Positions 35,901-47,149 of a stretch of DNA of 64,000 nt are shown here, piece after piece (position 1 is the stretch's first letter; the number at the start of each line of letters is the position of its first letter). Source of the DNA: an uncultured Pelagibacteraceae bacterium (GTDB taxonomy: Bacteria > Pseudomonadota > Alphaproteobacteria > Pelagibacterales > Pelagibacteraceae). The notes beneath the pieces were generated by a model. It was not told the DNA's origin and searched no databases. It worked only from the letters and a program-made list of their open reading frames with translations. The stretch lies in assembly GCA_902569405.1 (NCBI GenBank), contig CACFTX010000001.1, positions 434,001-498,000 of the forward strand. The letters run 5' to 3'. A program made the position numbers and the translations under genes.

Positions 35901-37315
35901 TAAATTATGTTAATTTTAGACACTATTTCAACTAATTTACTTGGGTATATAAAATAAAATAAAATTAATATTGTTGAAAGACTCAGTGTAAATTTTAATC
36001 CTAAAGTATAATCAGTATCAAATTTTTCTTTTTCAGAATCAAAATACATTATTTTTACTACCCTTAAATAATAGAAGGCTGCAATTACAGTTGATAACAA
36101 GCCAATTATTGCTAAGTAATACATCGATTGCTCAAGTACAGCTTTAAAAATATAAAATTTTGCAAAAAAACCAGCTAACGGTGGAATTCCAGCTAATGAA
36201 AATAATATAATTAACAATGACAATGCGATAAGCGGATGATTTTTGGATAAACCAGATAAATCATCAATATCTTCATGGTATTTGTTGTTTCTTTTTAACA
36301 TAAATAAACAACTAAAAAATCCAAAGTTCATCACAAGGTATATAGATATATATAATATTGAGCTTTGAACGCCCTCTATTGTTCCTGTGCACAATCCAGC
36401 TAAAGCGTAACCCATATGCCCAATAGAACTATAAGCAATTAGTCTTTTAAGATTTTTTTGTCCTATCGCAGCTATTGCTCCGAAAACCATTGAGGCAATA
36501 GATAAAAAAACTATTATTAATTGCCACTGTTCAATTACATTAATAAATGGAACATATAAAAATCTAATAAAAACAGTTAATGCTGCAATTTTAGGTGCAA
36601 CAGCAAAAAATAAAGTTACAGATGTTGGTGACCCTTCATAAACATCGGGAGCCCACATGTGGAAAGGAACTGCAGAAATTTTAAATGCTAAACCTGCCAA
36701 TATAAATACTATGCCAAATGTTAATCCATATTGGTTATTATTAATTATATTAGATATTTCATTAAAGTTGGTTGTTCCTGTGAATCCATAAATTAATGAA
36801 CAACCATATAATAACAACCCTGATGATAAAGCGCTTAAAACAAAATATTTAAGACCCGCTTCAGATGACTTAATGTTATCTCTGTTAAATGAAGCCAAAA
36901 CATATAAAGATAAAGATTGCAATTCAAGACCAATATAAAAAACTATTAAATCATTTGAGCTTATCATTACAAACATTCCTAAAATTGAACATAAAATTAA
37001 TATTGAATATTCAATTTGAAATATTTTAAAAATTTTTAAAAATTTTGATGAAGTTATTAAAACAAATATTCCTGACAAAATTGTCAAAATTTTCATGTAC
37101 GATGAAATAAAATCAATTTTATAACTTCCATTAAAAATATTTAAATTAGTATTGAATGGATGGTTAAAAATTAAAACTAAAGTTCCAATAAGCGTCAAAA
37201 TTGATAAATTATTAATTAAATTTGAGCTATTTTTTTTGAAGACACCTAAAATTAATAAAAACATAATTGAAAGTGAAATAAATATTTCTGGGTATATAAA
37301 ATTTAGCTTATCCAC
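35900..37315 (-). CDS. nuoN: NADH-quinone oxidoreductase subunit N
   Basis: The 471-residue antiporter-like membrane subunit of complex I has about 13-14 transmembrane helices. Diagnostic pieces are GLELQSLSLYVLASFNRD (with the conserved Glu), SGLLLYG, PFHMWAPDVYEGSP, the Lys-containing GQKNLKRLIAYSSIGHMGYAL and AGIPPLAGFFAKFYIF. It carries out proton translocation at the distal end of the membrane arm. It overlaps nuoM by 8 nt. Confidence 0.97.
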   Translation of the reverse strand: MDKLNFIYPEIFISLSIMFLLILGVFKKNSSNLINNLSILTLIGTLVLIFNHPFNTNLNIFNGSYKIDFISSYMKILTILSGIFVLITSSKFLKIFKIFQIEYSILILCSILGMFVMISSNDLIVFYIGLELQSLSLYVLASFNRDNIKSSEAGLKYFVLSALSSGLLLYGCSLIYGFTGTTNFNEISNIINNNQYGLTFGIVFILAGLAFKISAVPFHMWAPDVYEGSPTSVTLFFAVAPKIAALTVFIRFLYVPFINVIEQWQLIIVFLSIASMVFGAIAAIGQKNLKRLIAYSSIGHMGYALAGLCTGTIEGVQSSILYISIYLVMNFGFFSCLFMLKRNNKYHEDIDDLSGLSKNHPLIALSLLIILFSLAGIPPLAGFFAKFYIFKAVLEQSMYYLAIIGLLSTVIAAFYYLRVVKIMYFDSEKEKFDTDYTLGLKFTLSLSTILILFYFIYPSKLVEIVSKINII

Positions 37316-38807
37316 TATTATTACCTAAAATTGTTAAATTATAATTATACATTTCAATTAAACTACTTACAGATACTGCAATAGTATTTAATAATGGCTC
37401 AGGATAAAATCCAAAAAATATGGTGGGCAAAGCTAAACAGGAAAGGATAAACAATTCAGATTTATTTAAATCAGTTATCTTTAAAAGTTCATTATTTATT
37501 AATTTTCCAAACACAACTCTTCTATAAAGCCACAACATATATGAAGCTCCCAAAATAACTCCTAAGCTAGCAATTGTTGCTACTAAAAAACTATCTTGAA
37601 ATGCTCCCATCAAAATTAAAAATTCTCCAATAAATCCACTGGTCCCGGGTAATCCAATGGCAGCTAAAGTGAATAACATTAGTAAAATTGAATATTTGGG
37701 CATTACCGAAACAAGACCTCCATAAGTTTTAATAAGTCTTGAATGAATCCTGTCGTAAAGAACACCTACCAATAAAAACAAAGCTGCTGATACAAGTCCA
37801 TGACTAATCATTTGAATTATACTTCCTTCTAAGCCCTGCTGTTTAAGTGTAAAAATTCCAAGAGTTACAAAACCCATATGTGCAACAGATGAATAAGCTA
37901 TTAGTTTTTTCATATCTTCTTGCATAAGAGCTACTAAAGAAGTGTAAATTATAGCAATTAAACTTAAAAAATAAATTAATGGTGTAAAAAATTCCGATGC
38001 AAATGGAAATAGACCAATTGAAAATCTTAAAAATCCATAACCGGCCATTTTTAATAGTATTGCCGCTAAAATTACTGAACCAGGTGTCGGTGCCTCAACA
38101 TGCGCATCAGGCAACCATGTATGTACAGGCCACATTGGAGTTTTAACTGCAAATGAACTGAAAAATGCCAACCACAACAAATTTTGAAAATTAGGGTCAA
38201 TCCCCACTTCATATAATTTCACAATATCTGTTGTTCCAGAAGTTATATAAATAACAATTATAGCAATCAACATTAAAACAGAACCTAAAAGTGTATATAA
38301 AAAAAACTTAAATGCTGAATAAACCCTTTTGTCTCCACCCCAAATACCAATAATTAAAAACATTGGTATTAATCCGCCTTCAAAAAATAAATAAAAAATA
38401 ACTAAATCTAAAGAACAAAATACTCCAATCATAAGACTTTCCAATATTAAAATAGCTATAAGAAAATCTTTCAATCTATACTTGATGCTATTATTCACAG
38501 ATATTATGCATAATGGAGTTATAAAAGTAGTTAAAACAACAAACAAAATTGATATACCATCAATACCAACTTTATAGTTAACAAAACCTTTCAACCACAT
38601 TTTTTCTTCAACAAACTGAAAATCAAATATGGAATTATCAAATAAATACCAAAGATAAATTGATATAAAAAAATTTAAAAAAGTTACAAATAGAGCAACA
38701 TATTTAATAGTTTGTCTGTTCGTTGTAGTAGATTCATTTGCAAATAACAAAAATAACGCACCTACTGAAGGTAGAAGAATGAGTGAAGATAAAATAGGAA
38801 AATCCAT
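37308..38807 (-). CDS. nuoM: NADH-quinone oxidoreductase subunit M
   Basis: The 499-residue antiporter-like subunit has about 14 transmembrane helices. Visible marks are FEGGLIPMFLIIGIWGG (conserved Glu), PMWPVHTWLPDAHVEAPTPGS-type sequence, QEDMKKLIAYSSVAHMGFV (conserved Lys) and GLPGTSGFIGEFL. It lies in the proton-pumping arm between NuoL and NuoN and overlaps nuoL by one base. Confidence 0.97.
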   Translation of the reverse strand: MDFPILSSLILLPSVGALFLLFANESTTTNRQTIKYVALFVTFLNFFISIYLWYLFDNSIFDFQFVEEKMWLKGFVNYKVGIDGISILFVVLTTFITPLCIISVNNSIKYRLKDFLIAILILESLMIGVFCSLDLVIFYLFFEGGLIPMFLIIGIWGGDKRVYSAFKFFLYTLLGSVLMLIAIIVIYITSGTTDIVKLYEVGIDPNFQNLLWLAFFSSFAVKTPMWPVHTWLPDAHVEAPTPGSVILAAILLKMAGYGFLRFSIGLFPFASEFFTPLIYFLSLIAIIYTSLVALMQEDMKKLIAYSSVAHMGFVTLGIFTLKQQGLEGSIIQMISHGLVSAALFLLVGVLYDRIHSRLIKTYGGLVSVMPKYSILLMLFTLAAIGLPGTSGFIGEFLILMGAFQDSFLVATIASLGVILGASYMLWLYRRVVFGKLINNELLKITDLNKSELFILSCLALPTIFFGFYPEPLLNTIAVSVSSLIEMYNYNLTILGNNSG

Positions 38808-40747
38808 TAATTTAAAATTAAAAATGTTAGAATTGCTGAAAAACCTAACAGCATAATAAATGCATAATGATATATGTGGCCACTTTGAAATTTCTTAGCT
38901 TTTAGTGAAAATAATTTAACTAATTCGGTAATTCCATCTGGTCCAAATCTGTCAATAGTTTGTACATCTACAGATTTCCAAAAAAATAATCCTATTTTTT
39001 TTGCAGGTTTTACAAAAATGGTTTCGTATAATTCATCAAAATACCATTTGTTAATAAATAAATTATATAAAAATTGATTAGAGTTAATGATCAAGGTAAC
39101 AATTTTTTTATTTTTTAAAAAAAGATAATAAGAAATAGGAATTGATAAAATAACTAAAATGGGAGTTATTATAATTATAAATAGTGGTGGATGATCATCG
39201 CTTAGTGGGTTTAAAAATTTTATTGAATTGTTCCAAAAATTATAACCATCTGAATGACTGATAAAAAGATCTTTAAATAAAATACCAACAAATATAGATC
39301 CAATAGTAAGAATAATTAAAGGCAACATCATAATAATTGGAGATTCATGAATTTTTTCTTTTTTTATTTCTTCATTGTTATATTGACCGTGAAAAGTTTT
39401 AAAAATTAACCTCCAAGAATATATTGAGGTTAAAAAAGCAGTAAAAATTCCAACATATGCAGCTAGAATTCCCGTTGTATTTCCCTTTAAATATGCAAAC
39501 TCTATTATTGCATCTTTTGAGTAAAATCCTGACAAAAAAGGAAAACCAGTTAATGCTAAAGTTCCAATAATCATCATCGCCCAAGTGTAAGGAATTTTTT
39601 TCCAAACAGATCCCATTTTGTTAATATTTTGTTCATTATTAAAAGCATGAATTACTGATCCTGATCCTAAAAATAGTAAAGCCTTAAAAAAAGCATGTGT
39701 AAACAAATGGAACATTGCGACATTATATGCTCCCACTCCAGCTGCAAAAAACATATAACCCAGCTGACTACAAGTTGAGTATGCAATTATTTTTTTTATA
39801 TCTGTTTGTACCAAGGCAACTGTAGCAGCAAATAAAGCTGTGGACATGCCAATTATTGTAACCACATTTAAAGCTAATACAGAATATTCAAAAATAGGAG
39901 AACATCTTACAACCAAAAAAACTCCAGCTGTTACCATTGTTGCAGCATGAATTAATGCAGAAACTGGTGTTGGTCCTTCCATTGCATCAGGCAACCATGT
40001 GTGTAAAAAAATCTGTGCAGATTTTCCCATAGCTCCAACAAACAAAAGTAAACAAATAAAATCTATAGATTTGACCGCTGTACCTAAAAATGGAAATGGT
40101 GGAGAATTGTTCAATAGTGAAATTTCTTTATTTACAAGCTCAGGTACTTTAAGAAAAACTTCATCATAATTAACAGTTCCAAATAAATAAAAAATTAAAA
40201 AAATTCCAAGTGCAAACCCAAAATCCCCTACTCTATTAACTAAAAAAGCTTTAATTGCCGCCGCATTTGCAGTGTCTTTTTTAAACCAAAAACCTATTAA
40301 AAAATATGAACAAAGTCCCACACATTCCCATCCAAAAAATAATTGAAGAAAATTATCAGCTGATACCAATGTAAGCATGGAAAAAGTAAATAAAGAGAGG
40401 TAAGCCATAAACCTTGGTTTATGTGGATCTTCAGACATATAACCAATAGAATATATATGAACAAGTGCAGAAATTACCGTTACAACAACTAACATTACTG
40501 AAGATAAAGGATCTATTTTTATAGACCAATTTACATTTAGTGTTCCAGAATTTATCCATGATGCGATAACAATATTATTTTCGTATCCATTTGTTATTAC
40601 ATTATAAAATAATAATAATGATAAAAATGCTGAGGTTGACACAAACAAACTTGTAATGATCTCAGAACTTCGATCACCTATGTATTTACCAAAAAAACCT
40701 GAAATAATTGCCGCAATAAGTGGAAGGAATAAAAGTAAAATTTCCAT
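38807..40747 (-). CDS. nuoL: NADH-quinone oxidoreductase subunit L
   Basis: The 646-residue terminal antiporter-like subunit has about 16 transmembrane helices including the lateral helix near the C-terminus. Diagnostic pieces are FFGWECVGLCSYFLIGFW, NRVGDFGFALG, FLHTWLPDAMEGPTPVSALIHAATMVTAG-type sequence (shown in part), QTDIKKIIAYSTCSQLGYM and LTGFPFLSGFYSKDAI. It is adjacent to nuoK with one base between. Confidence 0.97.
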   Translation of the reverse strand: MEILLLFLPLIAAIISGFFGKYIGDRSSEIITSLFVSTSAFLSLLLFYNVITNGYENNIVIASWINSGTLNVNWSIKIDPLSSVMLVVVTVISALVHIYSIGYMSEDPHKPRFMAYLSLFTFSMLTLVSADNFLQLFFGWECVGLCSYFLIGFWFKKDTANAAAIKAFLVNRVGDFGFALGIFLIFYLFGTVNYDEVFLKVPELVNKEISLLNNSPPFPFLGTAVKSIDFICLLLFVGAMGKSAQIFLHTWLPDAMEGPTPVSALIHAATMVTAGVFLVVRCSPIFEYSVLALNVVTIIGMSTALFAATVALVQTDIKKIIAYSTCSQLGYMFFAAGVGAYNVAMFHLFTHAFFKALLFLGSGSVIHAFNNEQNINKMGSVWKKIPYTWAMMIIGTLALTGFPFLSGFYSKDAIIEFAYLKGNTTGILAAYVGIFTAFLTSIYSWRLIFKTFHGQYNNEEIKKEKIHESPIIMMLPLIILTIGSIFVGILFKDLFISHSDGYNFWNNSIKFLNPLSDDHPPLFIIIITPILVILSIPISYYLFLKNKKIVTLIINSNQFLYNLFINKWYFDELYETIFVKPAKKIGLFFWKSVDVQTIDRFGPDGITELVKLFSLKAKKFQSGHIYHYAFIMLLGFSAILTFLILN

Positions 40748-40748
40748 T

Positions 40749-41060
40749 TTAACCTTTTAAACTTTGTATTTTTTCAACATCTATTGTTGAAGTATTTCTA
40801 TAATAAACAACTATTATAGCTAATCCTATTGCAGCCTCCGCAGCTGCTACAGTTAAAATGAATAAAGTGAAAATTTGGCCAGTTATATCATTTAAGAATA
40901 TTGAAAATGAAACCAAATTAATATTTACTGATAATAAAATTAACTCAATACTCATCAATATAACAATAATATTTTTTCTATTTAAAAAAATTCCAGCTAT
41001 TCCAATTGAAAAAATAATTGCTCCTAGAGTTAAATAATGACCTAATCCCACTTCAATCAT
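40749..41060 (-). CDS. nuoK: NADH-quinone oxidoreductase subunit K
   Basis: The 103-residue subunit has three transmembrane helices. The conserved glutamates in the second and third helices appear in [13 protein letters not shown] and [14 protein letters not shown], which are characteristic of NuoK. It overlaps nuoJ by 8 nt. Confidence 0.97.
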   Translation of the reverse strand: MIEVGLGHYLTLGAIIFSIGIAGIFLNRKNIIVILMSIELILLSVNINLVSFSIFLNDITGQIFTLFILTVAAAEAAIGLAIIVVYYRNTSTIDVEKIQSLKG

Positions 41061-41685
41061 CTATATCAACTCCCTTTTTACTTGGAACATCTATTAGTTC
41101 AACGCTATCAGATCTTTCTCTAGATATTTGCGCAAAATAACTCTGTCTTTTTAAACCACTTCTTTCTCTAAAAGTAAGCACAATTGCTCCAATCATTGCT
41201 ACTAGTAAAATCATTCCACTCAATTGAAATAGATGTATATAATCTGTGTACAAAATTTTTCCTATTGAGTGTGTATTGGTAATATCGGTGTTTAAAGGTA
41301 AAGACATTGAAGAAACTATGTCTGGTTTATATCTCCATCCACCAATAACAACTGTTAATTCAAAAAATATAATTATACTTATTAGTACTCCTACAGGAAT
41401 ATGTTTTGAACTATCGTTGGAACTAAACCATTCTTTTTTTTGTTGAGCAACATTAAGCATCATAACTACAAAAAGAAATAGAACGGCAACAGCACCAACA
41501 TAAACTATCAACATGATCATTCCAAGAAATTCTGCGCCTATCATTATGAACAAACATGATATGGTTATAAAATCTAAAATCAAAAAAAGTACAGAGTGTA
41601 CAGTATTTTTTGATGCAGTAACCATTATTGCTGATGAAATAGCAATAAAGGAAAAAATATAAAAAAATAATGTGTGTGCTAACAT
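41053..41685 (-). CDS. nuoJ: NADH-quinone oxidoreductase subunit J
   Basis: The 210-residue subunit has five transmembrane helices and a hydrophilic C-terminal tail. [28 protein letters not shown]-type sequence around residues 48-75 includes the conserved VYVGA pi-bulge region of NuoJ helix 3. It lies 5 nt after nuoI. Confidence 0.96.
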   Translation of the reverse strand: MLAHTLFFYIFSFIAISSAIMVTASKNTVHSVLFLILDFITISCLFIMIGAEFLGMIMLIVYVGAVAVLFLFVVMMLNVAQQKKEWFSSNDSSKHIPVGVLISIIIFFELTVVIGGWRYKPDIVSSMSLPLNTDITNTHSIGKILYTDYIHLFQLSGMILLVAMIGAIVLTFRERSGLKRQSYFAQISRERSDSVELIDVPSKKGVDIDD

Positions 41686-41690
41686 AATTA

Positions 41691-42176
41691 TTATCTATAA
41701 GGATTATCCGCTCTAATATTGGCTGCTAATAAATCTTCCCAACGATCACCATTATCGAGTAATTTTTTCTTGTTATAATAAAGCTCTTCCCTAGTTTCGG
41801 TCGAAAATTCAAAATTTGGACCTTGAACAATAGCGTCAACTGGACAAGACTCTTCACATAAGCCACAATAAATACATTTCATCATATCAATATCGTATCT
41901 GGTGGTCTTGCGACTTCCATCTTGTCTCTCTGTAGACTCAATTGTTATTGCTTGAGCCGGACAAACTGCTTCGCATAATTTACATGCTATACATCTTTCT
42001 TCGCCATTTGGATATCTTCGTAGAGCGTGTTCCCCTCTAAATCTTGGGCTTATTTTTCCTTTTTCAAATGGATAGTTAATTGTTTTTTTATCTTTAAAAA
42101 TTTCTTTAAAAGCAATTAAAAAACCACATACAAAATCCCATAATATTATTGTTTTAAAAATTCTTGAAATTTTCAT
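41691..42176 (-). CDS. nuoI: NADH-quinone oxidoreductase subunit I (2x[4Fe-4S])
   Basis: The 161-residue ferredoxin-like subunit carries two tetranuclear cluster motifs: C62, C65, C68, C72 ([12 protein letters not shown]) and C101, C104, C107, C111 ([12 protein letters not shown]). The cysteine order implies each motif donates its fourth Cys to the other cluster, as in all NuoI. An amphipathic N-terminal helix anchors it on the membrane arm. It links NuoG to NuoB in the electron path. Confidence 0.98.
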   Translation of the reverse strand: MKISRIFKTIILWDFVCGFLIAFKEIFKDKKTINYPFEKGKISPRFRGEHALRRYPNGEERCIACKLCEAVCPAQAITIESTERQDGSRKTTRYDIDMMKCIYCGLCEESCPVDAIVQGPNFEFSTETREELYYNKKKLLDNGDRWEDLLAANIRADNPYR

Positions 42177-42178
42177 GA

Positions 42179-43180
42179 TTAATTTCCTGGTAATAAATTA
42201 AAATAAAATAAATATGAAGCTGTAATAACAACCCATATTAACGACATTGGTAGAAAAATTTTCCAACCAAGTTTCATCAATTGGTCATATCTATATCTTG
42301 GAACTATAGCTTTAACTATTGCAAACAAAATAAATAAAAATAATATTTTAAATATCAACCAAATAAAATCTGGAATAAAATTAAAAGGAAAAATTTCTAT
42401 TGGAGCAAGCCAACCTCCTAAAAACAAAATTGAACCTAGGGCACACATTAATAATATGTTTGCATATTCTCCTAACCAAAACATTGCGTACATCATACCT
42501 GAATATTCTGTTTGATAACCTGCAACCAATTCTGCTTCGGCTTCAGGTAAATCAAAAGGTGGTCTATTAGTTTCCGCTAAAGCTGAAATAAAAAAAATGA
42601 CAAACATTGGAAATAATGGAATTACAAACCACATATTTTCTTGAGCTAAAACTATATCTTTTAAGTTAAGAGATCCGACGCATAACAACACATTTATTAT
42701 TATTACACCTATAGAAACTTCATAAGAAACCATTTGTGCAGCAGATCTAATTGAACCTAGAAATGGATATTTTGAATTTGAAGCCCAACCACCCATAATA
42801 ATTCCATAAACACTTAAAGAAGAAATAGCAAATAAATAAAGAATGCCTACATTGATATCAGCAATAACAAAATTTTCTCCAAAGGGAATTACAGCCCAAC
42901 CAATTAATGCCAATGTCATTGTGATGACTGGTGCAAGTATAAAAATAATTTTATTTGCACTTGCAGGTATTATTATTTCTTTAAATAAATATTTAAGTGC
43001 ATCAGCTAATGATTGAAATAAACCAAAAGGTCCAACTACATTGGGGCCTCGTCTTTTTTGCACAAAAGCCCAAACTCTTCTGTCCAACCAAACTATCATG
43101 GCTACTGAAACTAAAACTGGAACTAACAAAAACAAAATTTTGTATGTTTCTAAAAAAATTATATTCAAATAATCAAGCAT
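42179..43180 (-). CDS. nuoH: NADH-quinone oxidoreductase subunit H
   Basis: The 333-residue membrane subunit has eight predicted helices and helps form the quinone chamber. Diagnostic pieces are [58 protein letters not shown] and [12 protein letters not shown]. It is adjacent to nuoG (1 base) and nuoI (2 bases). Confidence 0.98.
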   Translation of the reverse strand: MLDYLNIIFLETYKILFLLVPVLVSVAMIVWLDRRVWAFVQKRRGPNVVGPFGLFQSLADALKYLFKEIIIPASANKIIFILAPVITMTLALIGWAVIPFGENFVIADINVGILYLFAISSLSVYGIIMGGWASNSKYPFLGSIRSAAQMVSYEVSIGVIIINVLLCVGSLNLKDIVLAQENMWFVIPLFPMFVIFFISALAETNRPPFDLPEAEAELVAGYQTEYSGMMYAMFWLGEYANILLMCALGSILFLGGWLAPIEIFPFNFIPDFIWLIFKILFLFILFAIVKAIVPRYRYDQLMKLGWKIFLPMSLIWVVITASYLFYFNLLPGN

Positions 43181-43181
43181 T

Positions 43182-45224
43182 TTAACCTTCTGTACCCGTA
43201 GATTCTAATTTTGTTTTTTCATTTCTACATTTAAACATTGTTTTTGATGCTCGTGCTATTGAATTTGAGTAATAGTAATCAATATTGTTGATTATAATAT
43301 TTTCATTTTCAAAAACTAAATCTTTTACATCAGTTTCTTTTGTTGAATTATTTTTTTCATACATTAAATTTAAATAATTAATTAAGCTACTTTCTAATTC
43401 TTCCCTGTTATTAAATAATTTCTTATTATTAACAACTTCAGCTAAATCATTTATTATCTTCCAATCTTCTCTTGCTTCACCAGGTGGATATGATGCTTTG
43501 TAAGCTTTTTGGAGTTTACCTTCCAAATTAGTAAAATACCCATTTTGTTCGGTGTATGCTGATCCTGGTAAAATTATATCAGCTATTTCTGCTCCTTTAT
43601 CACCATGGCTTCCTTGGTAAATTATGAATTCATTTTTTTTCTTAAATTTTAAGTTATCTCTACCTAATAAAAAAACTAATTCATATTTTTGATTTTTTAA
43701 ATTAGATAATACTTGATTTGAAACATTATTATTTTGAAAAATACCTAAATCAAAACTCCCTACTGTAGATGCATTTTCTGAAATAATATTTAATGAATTC
43801 CATTCATTATTTATCTTACCATTTTTTTTTAAAAAATATTTAATTGACTCAAATATGTATCTTCCAGAGTTAGATGACAAAACAGATTGCCCTAAAATAA
43901 TTAACGGTTTTTTTGATAATTTAATAATATTTGATAAAGGGTGTTTGTCCTCAACAATCTCTTTTATATCACCTGTTTTTCCTTTTAAAAAATCATAATG
44001 ATACGTTAAATCACCTACATTGTTTGATGAAACTATTTTTGTTTTATTTTTTAGATAGGCTTTTCTAATACGTGCATTTAATATAGTTGCCTCATAACGA
44101 GGGTTTGATCCAATAAGAAAAATAAAATCACTTTCCTCAATACCATTTATATGTGAGTTAAATAGATAATTTTCTCTCTTTTCTGGATTTAAATAAACAT
44201 CATCATTTCTCGATTCTAAATTTTTTGAGTTTAAGCATTTGTTAAAAAATTCTTTAAATATAAACAGTGTTTCCATATTAGTTAAATCACCAGTTAAACC
44301 GCATATTTTATCACTACTTGTTTCTTTAATTTTAGCTTTAATAATGTTGTTAACTTCGTTCCAAGAAGCTTTGTCAAATTTGTTATTATATTTGATAAGT
44401 GGTGTATCAAGTCTTTGATTCAACAACCCATCGCATGCATATCTTGTTTTATCAGATATCCATTCTTCGTTAATATCTTCATTAATCCTTGGTAAAATTC
44501 TTTTTACTTCCCAGCCATACGTATCAACTCTTATATTTGATCCGATTGCATCCATTACATCAATTGATTCTGTTTTTTTAAGCTCCCAAGGTCTAGCTTC
44601 AAACACGTATGGTTTTGAAGTTAAAGCTCCAACAGGGCATAAGTCCACAACATTAGCGGATAACTCAGATTCCATAGATTTTTCTAAATAAGTTGTGATT
44701 TCCATATTTTCCCCTCTGCCAATAGCACCTAATTCAGGCACTCCCGCTATCTCTGTTGCAAACCTAATACATCTTGTGCAGTGTATACATCTAGTCATCT
44801 GGGTTTTAATTAGTGGTCCCATATTTTTTTCTGCGACAGCTCTTTTATTTTCTTTGTATCTAGATTTATCTACACCATAAAATAATGACTGGTCTTGCAA
44901 ATCACATTCACCTCCTTGGTCGCATACTGGGCAGTCTAAAGGGTGATTTGCTAATAAAAACTCCATTACACCTTTTCTTGATTTTTCAACAAAACTTGTA
45001 TTAGTTTTTATATTCATTCCTTCTGTAGCTGGCATTGCACAAGAAGCAACTGGTTTAGGCGATTTTTCAATTTCAACTAAACACATTCTGCAATTTCCTG
45101 CTATTGATAGTTTTTCATGATAACAAAACCTTGGAATTTCAACCCCAGCTTTTTCACAAGCTTGCAATACGGTTAAGCCTTCTTCAATTTCAATATCTTT
45201 ATTATTTACCTTTAACTTAAGCAT
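43182..45224 (-). CDS. nuoG: NADH-quinone oxidoreductase subunit G
   Basis: The 680-residue subunit has an N-terminal ferredoxin-type domain with the [2Fe-2S] ligands C34, C45, C48 and C62, then [18 protein letters not shown] carrying the His/Cys ligated cluster, then [10 protein letters not shown] for a [4Fe-4S] cluster, and a large C-terminal molybdopterin-oxidoreductase-like domain without an obvious cofactor function. Length is typical of the alphaproteobacterial and mitochondrial 75-kDa type. It overlaps nuoF by 8 nt. Confidence 0.97.
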   Translation of the reverse strand: MLKLKVNNKDIEIEEGLTVLQACEKAGVEIPRFCYHEKLSIAGNCRMCLVEIEKSPKPVASCAMPATEGMNIKTNTSFVEKSRKGVMEFLLANHPLDCPVCDQGGECDLQDQSLFYGVDKSRYKENKRAVAEKNMGPLIKTQMTRCIHCTRCIRFATEIAGVPELGAIGRGENMEITTYLEKSMESELSANVVDLCPVGALTSKPYVFEARPWELKKTESIDVMDAIGSNIRVDTYGWEVKRILPRINEDINEEWISDKTRYACDGLLNQRLDTPLIKYNNKFDKASWNEVNNIIKAKIKETSSDKICGLTGDLTNMETLFIFKEFFNKCLNSKNLESRNDDVYLNPEKRENYLFNSHINGIEESDFIFLIGSNPRYEATILNARIRKAYLKNKTKIVSSNNVGDLTYHYDFLKGKTGDIKEIVEDKHPLSNIIKLSKKPLIILGQSVLSSNSGRYIFESIKYFLKKNGKINNEWNSLNIISENASTVGSFDLGIFQNNNVSNQVLSNLKNQKYELVFLLGRDNLKFKKKNEFIIYQGSHGDKGAEIADIILPGSAYTEQNGYFTNLEGKLQKAYKASYPPGEAREDWKIINDLAEVVNNKKLFNNREELESSLINYLNLMYEKNNSTKETDVKDLVFENENIIINNIDYYYSNSIARASKTMFKCRNEKTKLESTGTEG

Positions 45225-46548
45225 TTTTTTTTTCTAACAAATGTTGATCTACTAAATAAGGAATATTTTTATTTCTATTTACTAGAGGGTTAAAATTATT
45301 TCTTTTTTCTACTTCTTTTTTAAAATGTCTTAAAAGTCCTTGTACTGGCCACGCTGACCCTTCACCGAATGCACAAATTGTGTGACCTTCAATTTGTTTA
45401 GTGACATCCATTAACATATTTACTTCATCTCTCGATGCTTCGCCTTTTGCCATTCTTTCTAACATTCTCCACATCCAACCAGAACCTTCTCGACATGGTG
45501 TACATTGACCACAACTTTCGTGTTTATAAAATCTTGCTATTCTAGACATACATTTAATGATATCTTGATCATTATTGATAACTATAATTCCTGCTGTTCC
45601 TAAACCACTTTTTTCTGCAATTAAAGAATCGAAATCCATTTTAATTGTATCGCAAATTCTTTTTGGAAGCAGTGGCATTGATGAGCCACCTGGTATTACA
45701 GCTTTTAAATTTTCCCACCCACCAATTACTCCTCCTGCATGAGTTTCTATTAAATCTTTTAAAGGGATTCCCATTTCCTCTTCTACGTTGCAAGGGCTAT
45801 TTACATTCCCTGAAATACAATAAATTTTTGTTCCTGTATTTTTAGGATTTCCTAAAGCTGCAAACCATTTTGCTCCTCTTCTTAATATTGATGGTACTAC
45901 GGCAATCGTTTCAACGTTATTTATAATTGTTGGGCAACCATACAATCCAATGAGAGCCGGAAAAGGTGGTTTTAATCTTGGCTGACCTTTTTTACCTTCC
46001 AGGCTTTCAAGTAAAGCAGTTTCTTCTCCACAAATATAAGCACCAGCTCCATAATGGATATAAATATCTAAATCCCACCCTGTTCCGCACGCATCTTTTC
46101 CTAAAAAATTATTTTTATAAGCTTCATCAATTGCTTTTTGTAATTTTTGCCCCTCAATAAAATATTCACCTCTTATATAAATATAACATTTATGAGCATT
46201 CACTGCGTAAGAAGAAATTAGACAACCTTCTATTAACTTGTGTGGTTCAAATCTCAATATATCTCTATCCTTACATGTTCCAGGCTCGGACTCGTCTGCA
46301 TTTATAACCAAATAATGAGGTCTTGATCCAATTTCTTTTGGTGCAAATGACCACTTCAAACCTGTAGGAAATCCTGCTCCTCCTCGTCCTCTAAGTTCAG
46401 ATGATTTAATTTCACTGATAATCCATTCTCTACCTTTTGCACACAATTCTTTAGTATTACTCCAGTCACCTCTTTTTTTTGCTGAATTTAAATCAGAACC
46501 TATATCATTATATAAATTTTTAAATATTCTATCTTCGTCTCTAAGCAT
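45217..46548 (-). CDS. nuoF: NADH-quinone oxidoreductase subunit F (NADH and FMN site)
   Basis: The NADH-oxidising flavoprotein contains [15 protein letters not shown] (FMN/NADH), [20 protein letters not shown] and the [4Fe-4S] ligands in [11 protein letters not shown] plus a later Cys in HTICAFG. I place the start at Met 46548 ([15 protein letters not shown], 443 residues), because this matches the family N-terminus and gives an 8-nt overlap with nuoE; an in-frame upstream Met at 46590 would add 14 residues overlapping nuoE. Confidence 0.96.
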   Translation of the reverse strand: MLRDEDRIFKNLYNDIGSDLNSAKKRGDWSNTKELCAKGREWIISEIKSSELRGRGGAGFPTGLKWSFAPKEIGSRPHYLVINADESEPGTCKDRDILRFEPHKLIEGCLISSYAVNAHKCYIYIRGEYFIEGQKLQKAIDEAYKNNFLGKDACGTGWDLDIYIHYGAGAYICGEETALLESLEGKKGQPRLKPPFPALIGLYGCPTIINNVETIAVVPSILRRGAKWFAALGNPKNTGTKIYCISGNVNSPCNVEEEMGIPLKDLIETHAGGVIGGWENLKAVIPGGSSMPLLPKRICDTIKMDFDSLIAEKSGLGTAGIIVINNDQDIIKCMSRIARFYKHESCGQCTPCREGSGWMWRMLERMAKGEASRDEVNMLMDVTKQIEGHTICAFGEGSAWPVQGLLRHFKKEVEKRNNFNPLVNRNKNIPYLVDQHLLEKKNA

Positions 46549-47149
46549 TTTTTGTATCCAATAAAGTTTTTCTGTTTTTTTCTGGCTCACTATTTGTTCT
46601 GCCTCTATAAGATCCTGGTTTAGGTGAATTGCCCTTTAAAATTTGATCTAAAATTTTTAAAGTTTTTTCCTTATCTAAATCTTCAAAATAATCATTATTA
46701 ATTTGCATCATTGGGCCATTAACGCAGGCTCCTAAACATTCAACTTCAACCCACGAACAATTTTTACCTTCTAATAATTCATTTTCATTATTTGATATTT
46801 TTTCTTTACAAGCATCTACTATTTTATAAGCACCTCTAATCATACAAGGTGTTGTGGTACACACCTGAATAAAATTTTTTCCAACGGGTGACAAATTATA
46901 CATTGAGTAAAATGTAGCAACTTCATAAACTTTTATATAAGGAATGTTTAAAAATTTTCCTATATATTTCATTGCTGCTAAAGGTATCCAATTTTCATTT
47001 TGACTCTGTGCTAAATAAAGCAGTGCCATTACTGCACTTTGTTGCTTTCCTTCGGGATAATTAGTGATAATTTTTTTTGCTTTTTCTATGTTTTTTTCAG
47101 TAAGTTCAAAATGCTCTGGTTGTTCCTTGCAAATTTTTTTTATGGTCAT
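46541..47149 (-). CDS. nuoE: NADH-quinone oxidoreductase subunit E ([2Fe-2S])
   Basis: The 202-residue thioredoxin-like subunit binds the off-path N1a cluster. The four cysteine ligands appear in [11 protein letters not shown] and [15 protein letters not shown]. An N-terminal helical segment ([18 protein letters not shown]) and [11 protein letters not shown] match NuoE. It overlaps nuoD by 4 nt. The C-terminal 25 residues are Lys/Asn-rich. Confidence 0.97.
   Translation of the reverse strand: MTIKKICKEQPEHFELTEKNIEKAKKIITNYPEGKQQSAVMALLYLAQSQNENWIPLAAMKYIGKFLNIPYIKVYEVATFYSMYNLSPVGKNFIQVCTTTPCMIRGAYKIVDACKEKISNNENELLEGKNCSWVEVECLGACVNGPMMQINNDYFEDLDKEKTLKILDQILKGNSPKPGSYRGRTNSEPEKNRKTLLDTKNA

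Noticed and set aside
46549-46590. Longer nuoF N-terminus from Met at 46590
   Set aside because: It would overlap nuoE by 50 nt and adds 14 residues not expected in NuoF; Met at 46548 gives a normal 8-nt overlap.
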